Source: Prevotella sp. UBA6387
GTDB taxonomy: Bacteria; Bacteroidota; Bacteroidia; Bacteroidales; Bacteroidaceae
DNA length: 6,773 nucleotides
Direction: 5' to 3'
NCBI GenBank assembly: GCA_002437565.1
Contig: DJQL01000131.1
Coordinates: forward strand, 12,864-19,636
Under the pieces are notes generated by a model. The model was not told the DNA's origin. It saw nothing but the letters and a program-made list of their open reading frames with translations, and ran no database searches. Both the position numbers and the translations under genes were made by a program. Each line of letters begins with the position of its first letter. Positions within the stretch are counted from its first letter, which is position 1. Positions 1-6,204 of this stretch are shown piece after piece.

Positions 1-297
1 ATGCAACCCTTCAGGCAGTTGCAGTATGATTATTACCGCAAGGGGCTCGACGAGATGGCGGCCAACGCAGACAGGGGTCGAGCGGAAATAACGGCGGCGA
101 TAGAAAATGACTTGAAGAAATGCCATGAAGATCGTCCACAAAGCCTGCTGCCGCAAATATGGACTGACTATAAGCGCGACGAGCTTGCCAACATATACAA
201 AGGCAAGGGCACACCGAAAGAAAAGGAGACAGTCTATGACATCCTATTCTCTATCAATGCCTCGCAGAATAACGCGTGGGAAAAGATAAAGCAATAA
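1..297 (+). CDS. C-terminal part of a DUF4835/PorD-like protein (5' end outside window)
   Basis: The window opens inside this frame. The ATG at position 1 is probably an internal methionine, because the visible 98 residues look like the end of a longer protein and no start-site context is available. The segment is soluble and helical with no membrane segment. It contains YDYYRKGLDEMAAN near residues 9-22, an RP-x-S-LLPQIWTDYKRDEL stretch near residues 45-62, and ends in NAWEKIKQ. This pattern (YYR, long helix, 'RP.S.L', 'DEL..IY') resembles my recollection of the C-terminus of the Bacteroidetes DUF4835 family, also called PorD and linked to type IX secretion. That family is usually about 300 residues, so about two thirds would be missing here. 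In many Bacteroidetes genomes this gene lies just before recN, which fits the 6-base gap to the next gene. The assignment rests on remembered family features, not on an alignment, and the secretion role is inference. Confidence 0.6.
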   Translation: MQPFRQLQYDYYRKGLDEMAANADRGRAEITAAIENDLKKCHEDRPQSLLPQIWTDYKRDELANIYKGKGTPKEKETVYDILFSINASQNNAWEKIKQ

Positions 298-303
298 ACA
301 AAA

Positions 304-1968
304 ATGCTCAAACAACTTTACATAAAGGACTTCACGCTGATAGACGAGCTCAACATCCAGTTCAACCCTGGCTTCTCTGTCATCACTGGTGAGACAGGCG
401 CCGGAAAGAGCATCGTAATAGGCGCGCTTCACCTGCTATTAGGGCAACGCGCCGACTCCAAGCAAGTGAAAATAGGACGCAAGAAATGCGTCATCGAGGC
501 ACATTTCGACTTGTCGCGTTACGACATGGAGTCGTTTTTTGATGACAACGAGATCGACTACGACGCCACTGACTGCATATTGAGGCGTGAGGTCAGCGAG
601 AAAGGCAAAAGCCGTGCTTTCATAAACGACACCCCCGTGTCGCTCACCACTCTGCGTGACCTTGGCGACCAGCTTATCGACATCCACAGCCAGCACCAGA
701 ACCTCTTGCTGCAGAAAGAGGACTTCCAACTCAATGTCGTGGACATCATCGCTGGCGACTCCGCCCTCCTTGCCAACTATAAGGAGAAATACTCTGCGTG
801 GCTTTTAGCCAAGAAAACTTATGCCGACTATGAGGAGGCGTGCAAGCGAAACAAGGAAAACGAGGAGTTTCTCCGATTTCAATTCTCTGAACTTGACAAG
901 GCAAAGCTTGTTAGGGGTGAGGAGCAAGAGCTCGAGCAACGCTCACAAACCATGAGCCACACAGAGGATATTAAGAACGCTCTATTCACGGCTTCAGAGG
1001 CTTTGTCGAAAGAGGACTCTGGCGGAATGGCCATGACACGCGATGCCGCCGACAGCATGCGCGACATTGCCGAGGTGTACCCAGACGCTAAGGCCATTGC
1101 CGACAGGCTCGACTCTGCCTACATTGACCTCAAGGACATCTCTCGTGAGATAGATGGGCATCTTGAGAATGTCGATTTTGACCCACAAGAGCTAAATGTC
1201 ATCAACGAGCGATTGGATCTCATCTATTCTCTTGAACAGAAATTCCACGTCTCATCGTCCGAGGAACTCATCTTGGAGCAAGAGAAGATAAAGACAGAAC
1301 TTGAAAGCATTGATGGTGGTTCAGAACAGCTTGCCGAGCTCAAGGCCAAGAGCGACAAGGCTTATGCCGATTGTATCGCCGTTGCCAACAAGCTCAGCGA
1401 AGCAAGGAAAAAGGCTGCCGTCAAGGTTGAGGAAGAAATGAGGCAAAGACTTGTCCCATTAGGCATTCCCAAGGTGCGGTTCGCCATAGATTTCAAGGAT
1501 GGCGATTGCACGGCATCAGGAACAGACAGGGTGCGGTTTCTCTTCAGCGCCAACAGCAGCACGGCATTGCAACCAGTGGCGCAAGTGGCGTCGGGTGGCG
1601 AGATAGCGCGTGTCATGCTATCGCTGAAGGCGATGATAAGCGGAGCGGTGAAGTTGCCAACTATCATCTTTGACGAGATAGACACTGGCGTTAGCGGACG
1701 TGTAGCTGAGAAGATGGCGCAGATTATGCGAGAGATGGGAGACCACAACCGTCAAGTAATCTCCATCACGCACCTGCCACAAATAGCCGCGATGGGAACC
1801 ACCCACTATAAGGTGAGCAAGGAGGAGACACCAGACGGTACAGTGAGCCACATGCGTTTGCTTTCACAGGCAGAGAGGGTGGACGAAATTGCCCAGATGC
1901 TTAGCGGGAGCAGCATCTCGCAAGCGGCAATCGACAACGCTCGCACACTGCTCGAGAACGTGAAGTGA
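304..1968 (+). CDS. recN: DNA repair protein RecN
   Basis: RecN is a cytoplasmic SMC-like ATPase recruited to DNA double-strand breaks; it holds DNA ends and promotes RecA-dependent recombinational repair. The 554-residue product has the full family layout and usual length. The N-terminal half of the ATPase head carries the Walker A loop GETGAGKS at residues 29-36. The RecN-typical stretch DIHSQHQNLLLQ begins at residue 126. A Glu/Lys-rich helical arm, shorter than in true SMC proteins, runs from roughly residue 150 to 380. The C-terminal half of the head carries the ABC signature SGGE at 430-433, Walker B TIIFDE with D457 and E458, followed by DTGVSGRVA, and the switch histidine H490 in ITHLPQIAAMG. 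All ATPase motifs are intact, so it should be functional. It starts 6 bases after the preceding stop, in an A-rich context without a Shine-Dalgarno sequence, which suggests translation from the same transcript as the upstream gene. No LexA/SOS-like site can be seen because no promoter region is present. Confidence 0.97.
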   Translation: MLKQLYIKDFTLIDELNIQFNPGFSVITGETGAGKSIVIGALHLLLGQRADSKQVKIGRKKCVIEAHFDLSRYDMESFFDDNEIDYDATDCILRREVSEKGKSRAFINDTPVSLTTLRDLGDQLIDIHSQHQNLLLQKEDFQLNVVDIIAGDSALLANYKEKYSAWLLAKKTYADYEEACKRNKENEEFLRFQFSELDKAKLVRGEEQELEQRSQTMSHTEDIKNALFTASEALSKEDSGGMAMTRDAADSMRDIAEVYPDAKAIADRLDSAYIDLKDISREIDGHLENVDFDPQELNVINERLDLIYSLEQKFHVSSSEELILEQEKIKTELESIDGGSEQLAELKAKSDKAYADCIAVANKLSEARKKAAVKVEEEMRQRLVPLGIPKVRFAIDFKDGDCTASGTDRVRFLFSANSSTALQPVAQVASGGEIARVMLSLKAMISGAVKLPTIIFDEIDTGVSGRVAEKMAQIMREMGDHNRQVISITHLPQIAAMGTTHYKVSKEETPDGTVSHMRLLSQAERVDEIAQMLSGSSISQAAIDNARTLLENVK

Positions 1969-1996
1969 GAACATTGAAACAATGATTAATCGAAAC

Positions 1997-2001
1997 AAGG
2001 A
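1997..2001 (+). promoter_or_regulatory. Possible ribosome binding site (AAGGA) supporting the start at 2006
   Basis: AAGGA lies 4 bases before the ATG at 2006. Shine-Dalgarno sites are rare and weak in Bacteroidetes, and the spacing is short, so this is only modest support. Together with the more compact signal peptide it favours 2006 over the in-frame ATG at 1982, which is preceded only by an A-rich stretch. Confidence 0.3.
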
Positions 2002-2005
2002 AACT

Positions 2006-3688
2006 ATGAGAACAAAGATTATACGACTTCTATTGACCGTTGCCATCATGTTGCCCACAATGGCAATGGCACAACCTGCCACAGTGAAGAAGGCCGCGCA
2101 AAGCGTCTTCTCCCTTACTACATACAACGCCGATGGCACTATCCTTTCTTCATCGCATGGTGTCTTTACCGGAACCGCTGGCGAGGCTATCGCAATGTGG
2201 CATTCATTCAAGGGCGCGGCACGCGCGGTCATCATCGACACCAAGGGCAAGCAATATGATGTGGACGCAATGCTCGGAGTGTCAGAAAACTACGATTTGT
2301 GCCGTTTCAGAATCAAGGGTTATTCAAATGGAGGCACTGCACTTCTACCTGCATCCGGCAACTCAATTGCCCCATCCATGTTCATCGTTGGATACGACAT
2401 TAAGAAGCCTGAGATAAAAAGCATATCGCCAGTCCGCACGGAGAAGTTCATGACAGACCTCAACTATTACGTCTTCAAGGACGAGGACGTGTCGGGAGCC
2501 ATGTTGGGTTGCCCGGTCGTGAGCGCGGACGGCAAGTTGTTGGGCATTGTCCAAAGACCCGACAACGGTGGTGAGGCGTTTTCTGCCGATGCGCGCCTCA
2601 CCACGACATTCAAGCGCTATGGCTTTTCCATCAACGACCAGACTTTCCGCGCCACAGGCATTCGCGTGGCCTTGCCAACGGAGCAAAAGGACGCAACGCT
2701 GATGCTTGTGCTTGCGGCAAGCCTGTCTGATAGCGTTAAGTACAACGAGTATATCGACGACTACATCCGCTATTTCCCGACTGCCACCGAGGGTTATAAC
2801 GCCAAGGCCACGCAGTTTGTCAACTATGGCAAACTCGCTGAAGCCGATGAGATGCTTCAGACCGAGACAAAGCGTTCTGTCAACAAGGACGTGGCTTATA
2901 GCAACTATGCTGCCCTTGTGTATCGCGCTTCCATCTATCGTATTGACACTACATTTACCAAATGGAGCCTTGACAAGGCTTACGAGTTGGCGGGCGAGGC
3001 ATACAAGGCCAACCCCTTGCCAGCCTATCAGCATCAGCAAGCCCAGGTGTTGTTTTCCAAAGGCAAATACAAAGAGGCTCTCGACTTGCTCACCGCTCTG
3101 CAAAAAACCGACCTTGGCAAGACAGGAGAGGTGTATTATGAGTCGGCACAGTGCAAGGCAAGGCTCAACGCCCCCAAGCAGGAAATCATGGCATTGCTCG
3201 ACTCGGCTGTCAACGTGCAGCCAGGACTGCCTTCCGCCTCTTACGTGCTCGCACGAGGCAGACAATACGATGAGGACGGTAATTACCGACAGGCATTTCT
3301 CGACTACCTGAAATACGACTCCCTGATGAATTTCAATGCCACTGCCGACTTCTATTACATGAAATTCAAGTGCGAGATGAAGATCAGGCAGTATCAGCCA
3401 GCACTCAACGACATAGCCCATGCCATTGTCCTAACGCGCACGGAACCTCTATATTACGCGGAAATGGCAAGCCTTCAGCTTAGAGTCAATCGCCTTGACG
3501 ACGCGGTGAAGACCTGCGACATGGCTCTCGCCATCAATGGAGCCGACAAGGTTTCCGACTTTTTCGTCATAAAAGGCATTGCGCTTTGTGAGTTAAAGCA
3601 AAAGGAAGCTGGGCTGCAAGCATTGGGAAAAGCTCAAGAATTGGGCGACAAGCGTGCCGATGATTTGATAAAGAAATATTCCAAATAA
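2006..3688 (+). CDS. Exported protein with a trypsin/HtrA-like (probably inactive) domain and C-terminal TPR repeats
   Basis: With the start at 2006 the product is 560 residues; an in-frame ATG at 1982 would add eight. Residues 1-22 form a Sec signal peptide (basic MRTK-IIR, hydrophobic core, AMA before Q23), so the protein acts in the periplasm or outer envelope. Residues about 25-190 follow the strand pattern of an S1/HtrA protease. H66 in AMWHSF matches the catalytic His of the 'TNNHV' region, and D97 in ENYDLCRFRI matches the Asp of 'NDLALLKI'. SGAMLGCPVVSADGKLLGIV (163-182) matches the 'GNSGGPL..DG..IGI' region, but L167 falls at the nucleophile position. S163 could serve only if a four-residue insertion is allowed. 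From about 260 to the end there are tandem helical TPR units with alternating small and aromatic residues, implying protein binding. It follows recN by 37 bases and is closed by a terminator. I infer a non-proteolytic or substrate-binding envelope protein; the partner is unknown. Confidence 0.75.
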   Translation: MRTKIIRLLLTVAIMLPTMAMAQPATVKKAAQSVFSLTTYNADGTILSSSHGVFTGTAGEAIAMWHSFKGAARAVIIDTKGKQYDVDAMLGVSENYDLCRFRIKGYSNGGTALLPASGNSIAPSMFIVGYDIKKPEIKSISPVRTEKFMTDLNYYVFKDEDVSGAMLGCPVVSADGKLLGIVQRPDNGGEAFSADARLTTTFKRYGFSINDQTFRATGIRVALPTEQKDATLMLVLAASLSDSVKYNEYIDDYIRYFPTATEGYNAKATQFVNYGKLAEADEMLQTETKRSVNKDVAYSNYAALVYRASIYRIDTTFTKWSLDKAYELAGEAYKANPLPAYQHQQAQVLFSKGKYKEALDLLTALQKTDLGKTGEVYYESAQCKARLNAPKQEIMALLDSAVNVQPGLPSASYVLARGRQYDEDGNYRQAFLDYLKYDSLMNFNATADFYYMKFKCEMKIRQYQPALNDIAHAIVLTRTEPLYYAEMASLQLRVNRLDDAVKTCDMALAINGADKVSDFFVIKGIALCELKQKEAGLQALGKAQELGDKRADDLIKKYSK

Positions 3689-3714
3689 GATAATGTGACA
3701 ATATAATAATGTGT

Positions 3715-3750
3715 GCCACGAAACGCCATTGGACGTTTCGTGGCTTTTTT
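3715..3750 (+). terminator. Intrinsic terminator after the recN-TPR unit
   Basis: GCCACGAAACG (3715-3725) pairs perfectly with CGTTTCGTGGC (3734-3744) to give an 11-bp stem with an 8-base loop, followed directly by six T residues (3745-3750) and a second T run shortly after. It lies 26 bases past the stop codon of the TPR gene. It would separate that transcript from the tRNA unit, whose promoter begins about 40 bases further on. Confidence 0.93.
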
Positions 3751-3790
3751 CGTGTTTTTTCATAAAAAAGAAAGAAAAACTTGGCAAAGT

Positions 3791-3821
3791 TTTGTCATAT
3801 TCGAAAAAGTTACTATCTTTG
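3791..3821 (+). promoter_or_regulatory. Bacteroidetes-type housekeeping promoter for the tRNA pair
   Basis: TTTG at 3791-3794 (-33 element) is followed after 19 bases by TATCTTTG at 3814-3821, an exact match to the TAnnTTTG -7 element. This is the known consensus for the primary sigma factor of Bacteroides and relatives, with spacing of 19-21 bases. Transcription should begin a few bases downstream, around 3825-3830, so the leader before the mature tRNA-Thr (from 3833) would be very short. The region around and upstream of the -33 element (about 3750-3810) is A/T-rich with A-runs, as is common at strong stable-RNA promoters. Confidence 0.88.
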
Positions 3822-3832
3822 CACTCGCAATC

Positions 3833-3905
<73 letters not shown>

Positions 3906-3926
3906 CAATGTGTGTTTCGCACATTG
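3906..3926 (+). other. Hairpin in the spacer between the two tRNAs
   Basis: CAATGTG (3906-3912) pairs with CACATTG (3920-3926); a further T-G wobble and G-C pair can close a TTT loop, giving a 9-bp hairpin that fills almost the whole 22-base spacer. No T tract follows, so it is not an intrinsic terminator. It probably exposes the 3' end of tRNA-Thr and the 5' end of tRNA-Gly for processing nucleases. The pairing is visible; the role is inference. Confidence 0.55.
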
Positions 3927-3927
3927 T

Positions 3928-3998
3928 GCGGGATTAGCATATCGGTAGTGTACGAGCTTCCCAAGCTTGTGAGGCGGGTTCGATTCCCGTATCCCGCT
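3928..3998 (+). tRNA. tRNA-Gly (anticodon CCC)
   Basis: This is a complete 71-base cloverleaf. The acceptor stem GCGGGAT (3928-3934) pairs with ATCCCGC (3991-3997), with discriminator T3998. The anticodon stem is CGAGC/GCTTG (one G-T wobble) around the loop TTCCCAA, with anticodon CCC at 3960-3962, which reads GGG. The T arm is GCGGG-TTCGATT-CCCGT (3974-3990). The D stem GCAT/GTGT needs two wobble pairs and the variable loop is only four bases, so the D arm is weak but formable. The gene is followed by CCG, so the CCA end is not fully encoded. It is the second and last gene of the tRNA unit, ending 12 bases before the terminator stem. Confidence 0.96.
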
Positions 3999-4010
3999 CC
4001 GATTAATAAG

Positions 4011-4059
4011 TAAAGCGTTGGAAATCAGGAAAGGCTGTTTTCCAACGCTTTATTTTTTT
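4011..4059 (+). terminator. Intrinsic terminator of the tRNA unit, between convergent genes
   Basis: TAAAGCGTTGGAAA (4011-4024) and TTTCCAACGCTTTA (4039-4052) form a perfect 14-bp stem with a 14-base loop, followed by seven T residues (4053-4059). On the minus strand the stem would be followed by a moderately U-rich tail (CUUAUUAAU). The same hairpin could therefore also help end the leftward transcript whose last stop codon is at 4109-4111, but the plus-strand signal is much stronger. Confidence 0.92.
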
Positions 4060-4108
4060 GTCTTCTCTATTTGGTTGTTCAGGAATTATAGTATCCTCTC
4101 AAAATGGC

Positions 4109-4981
4109 TCAAATCCTTTCAAGCACGCGCACGATCAACCCATCAATGTCACCCTTATAGTCTGTCTCCATCTTCTTGGCGCGACGGTTGGCAATCACCA
4201 TGCAGCAGGTCATGGCGTGATGCCCCATCAGCGTCGAGAGACCAGCCAGAGCGGACGACTCCATCTCGAAGTTGTCCACGCGCAAACCCTCATACTCAAA
4301 GTTCTCTATTTTCTCATTAAGCTCTGGATCCATCAGTGGCAACCGAAGCCGACGGCCTTGCGGGCCAAAAAATCCTCCACAAGCCACGGTGATGCCACGC
4401 ACCATGTCATCGCTGGCAATGCGGTCGAGCAACTCCGTATCGGCCGATGCCACATATGGATTTCCCATCTTGTCGTTCCAGCCCACGTGCCGTTTGAAAG
4501 CGTCTTCCAGCCTCAGGTCGCTCGCCTCGTCTCTCCCGGCATAGAAATTGAGCAAGCCATCGAAGCCTATGCTCTTGACGCTCGCTATATACGTGCCGCA
4601 AGGCGTATTGGGCTGGAGGCCTCCACACGTGCCTACCCTGACGAGTGTTAGGGCGCGATGCGTAGGTTTTTCCGTGCGTGATGCGAAATCGATATTGGCC
4701 AACGCGTCAAGCTCATTGAGCACGATATCGATGTTGTCACACCCGATGCCCGTGCTGAGTGCTGTTATCCGCTTGCCTTTATAAGTACCCGTTATCGAGT
4801 GGAACTCGCGATTGGAAATCTCGCACTCCTTGTTGTCGAAATGTGAGGCCACAAGCCCTACCCTGCCTTGGTCGCCCACGAGGACAACCTTGTCCGCAAG
4901 TTGTTCAGGCTTGATATGAAGATGAAAAATGGAGCCGTCACCGTTTATGACGAGCTCCGACTCAGGAAAGAATCTACTCAT
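4109..4981 (-). CDS. Nucleoside phosphorylase, uridine-phosphorylase-like
   Basis: This is a cytoplasmic enzyme of the PNP/UDP phosphorylase superfamily, which splits a nucleoside with phosphate into base and (deoxy)ribose-1-phosphate for salvage and catabolism. The 290-residue length suits the family. Phosphate-loop motif GDQGRV is at residues 36-41 (the classical form is GDPGRV). S76-T-G-I-G leads into DNIDIVLNELDAL (82-94), RVGTCGG is at 115-121 with the phosphate-contacting Arg, and FEMESSALAGL (238-248) carries the ribose-contacting Met-Glu pair. Position R210 in PQGRRLR lies about where uridine phosphorylases have their uracil-binding Gln/Arg pair (Q208, R210), which favours a pyrimidine substrate. 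That residue-level match is from memory. The gene is last of a leftward group, 31 bases after the PD40 gene, in an A-rich start context without a Shine-Dalgarno sequence. The superfamily is certain; uridine as the substrate is likely but not proven, so no gene symbol is given. Confidence 0.9.
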   Translation of the reverse strand: MSRFFPESELVINGDGSIFHLHIKPEQLADKVVLVGDQGRVGLVASHFDNKECEISNREFHSITGTYKGKRITALSTGIGCDNIDIVLNELDALANIDFASRTEKPTHRALTLVRVGTCGGLQPNTPCGTYIASVKSIGFDGLLNFYAGRDEASDLRLEDAFKRHVGWNDKMGNPYVASADTELLDRIASDDMVRGITVACGGFFGPQGRRLRLPLMDPELNEKIENFEYEGLRVDNFEMESSALAGLSTLMGHHAMTCCMVIANRRAKKMETDYKGDIDGLIVRVLERI

Positions 4982-5012
4982 ATTGCATGTTTTTAGTTTT
5001 GTGATTATCTAC

Positions 5013-6155
5013 TCAGTTTTGTTTTTCCATTTTGCGTATTTGTTTCTCGGTATTTGAAATATCACGCATGGTATCCTCCAACTGTTTTTCCGCTTTCAAG
5101 ATGTTCTGCGACAAATCCTTGTTGCCACGATGATAATCTTCCCGCATTGCCTCCAGCTTCGTCTTACCAGACGCGCACATGGCCTGAAGCTCTGCAAGTT
5201 GCTTATAGAGTTGTCGACTCTTGTCGCTCTTGAATTGTGCGGGGCTCGTTATCACCGTCTTGTCATCCACAACGAAACACATGGCATTGCCACCACCATT
5301 GCTTTCCTTGGCGGCGTTTCTCTTTATCAGGCCCTGGAGTCGTTTCATGGCCGCATTGCGGTTGCCGAAATGCCATGTCTGCTTTATGCTCAGCAATCTC
5401 GCGAAACGCTCAAGCTCCTCGTCGTCGAGGTCATCATCGTTGAAGTTCTGTCGTTTTTCCGTTGGCACGAACGTATAGACGCACACCTTGCCGGCTGGTT
5501 GCCGGCGATCGGTGACCAACCATCCAAGCGAGTCGAGGTCGTCAATGGCAAGCAGATAGTCGTTGGCCGTGGAGTTGAACGGCAATCCCACGTTTTGCGG
5601 CTTATACCACGATGCCTTGTCAGAGTCGAACGAGCTCATGAAGATGTCGCGCCCTCCCATGCTCTCATTACCCTCGGCAGAGAAATATAGCGTCACGCCA
5701 TCCGACGCAAGGAACGGGAAGTTCTGGTTCATGTACATCTGACTGTTGAAATCAGAGACACGCGTGCCCTGCCCCCATTCGTCGCCCAGCTTGGTTTGAG
5801 TGTAAAGCACCGAATTAGCAGAGTCGCCATCGGCATAGACCTTAAGTAGGCCAAGCTCGTTCTCATAACTTCCCATCTGGTTGGCAATGTCGGCCTTGGG
5901 GTTCTTCGTCATCAGCTTTCCCGCCTCCTTGCCCAATGGGACATGCTTTAGGAAATCGTCCTTGTCCACCACCACGCTGTCAATGAACATGACCTTTGCC
6001 GTGGCAGGCAACAAGCTCTTGTAGAGTTTGAGGCCCTCCGACGTAACCTTCTGTATGGGTTCCTTTGGTTTTTGCACGGCAGGCGACTTCTTGCGCTGGG
6101 CGCCTGCCCCTATAATCACGAAAGATAATAATAGTAAGAGAAATGTCTTTTTCAT
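5013..6155 (-). CDS. Exported PD40 (WD40-like propeller) protein with coiled-coil tail
   Basis: The 380-residue product begins with a clear Sec signal peptide (MKKTF, a hydrophobic core rich in Leu/Ile/Val, AGA before Q20), followed by a Lys/Pro-rich linker to about residue 36. Residues about 50-230 look like PD40 propeller sequence. The clearest unit is QNFPFLASDGVTLYFSAEG near 144-162, followed by ESMGGRDIFMSSFD. A second unit runs through WYKPQNVGLPFNSTANDYLLAIDD, and a further strand contains GWLVTDRR near 211-218. An acidic patch (DDDLDDEE, 240-247) separates this from a helical C-terminal part. From about 310 to 380 the sequence is Lys/Glu/Gln-rich with heptad character, so probably coiled coil. 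PD40 repeats commonly occur in TolB-like and OmpA-linked envelope proteins of Bacteroidetes, but no OmpA domain is present here. It lies 49 bases after the oxidoreductase and 31 before the phosphorylase. Its role is unknown; periplasmic or surface scaffolding is inference. Confidence 0.75.
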   Translation of the reverse strand: MKKTFLLLLLSFVIIGAGAQRKKSPAVQKPKEPIQKVTSEGLKLYKSLLPATAKVMFIDSVVVDKDDFLKHVPLGKEAGKLMTKNPKADIANQMGSYENELGLLKVYADGDSANSVLYTQTKLGDEWGQGTRVSDFNSQMYMNQNFPFLASDGVTLYFSAEGNESMGGRDIFMSSFDSDKASWYKPQNVGLPFNSTANDYLLAIDDLDSLGWLVTDRRQPAGKVCVYTFVPTEKRQNFNDDDLDDEELERFARLLSIKQTWHFGNRNAAMKRLQGLIKRNAAKESNGGGNAMCFVVDDKTVITSPAQFKSDKSRQLYKQLAELQAMCASGKTKLEAMREDYHRGNKDLSQNILKAEKQLEDTMRDISNTEKQIRKMEKQN

Positions 6156-6204
6156 TGTTCATGTTTTATTATTAGGAGCGACACCCATCGTGCCACCCCA
6201 TGCC

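Noticed and set aside
1362..1748. A 128-codon minus-strand frame inside recN
   Set aside because: It overlaps the highly conserved signature and Walker B region of recN, whose conservation accounts for the open frame.
2706..3311. A 201-codon plus-strand frame inside the TPR gene
   Set aside because: It is an out-of-frame overlap rich in Ser, Thr, Arg and Pro with no motif, typical of a shifted reading of a real gene.
2363..3421. A 352-codon open frame on the minus strand, opposite the TPR gene
   Set aside because: It lies wholly antisense to a gene with a signal peptide and recognisable domain pattern. Its translation shows no family motif, and it is best explained by codon bias in the real gene leaving the opposite frame free of stops.
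3928..3998. Possibility that the tRNA-Gly is a degraded or integrated-element fragment because its D arm is weak
   Set aside because: Acceptor, anticodon and T stems are all intact, the D stem can form with wobble pairs, and it lies between a good promoter and terminator. No integrase or direct repeat of the tRNA 3' end was seen.
4058..4651. A 197-codon plus-strand frame opposite the nucleoside phosphorylase
   Set aside because: It is antisense to a gene with all superfamily motifs intact and has no recognisable protein features.
5130..5690. A 186-codon plus-strand frame opposite the PD40 gene
   Set aside because: It is antisense to a gene with a signal peptide and PD40 repeats, with no supporting start context or motif.
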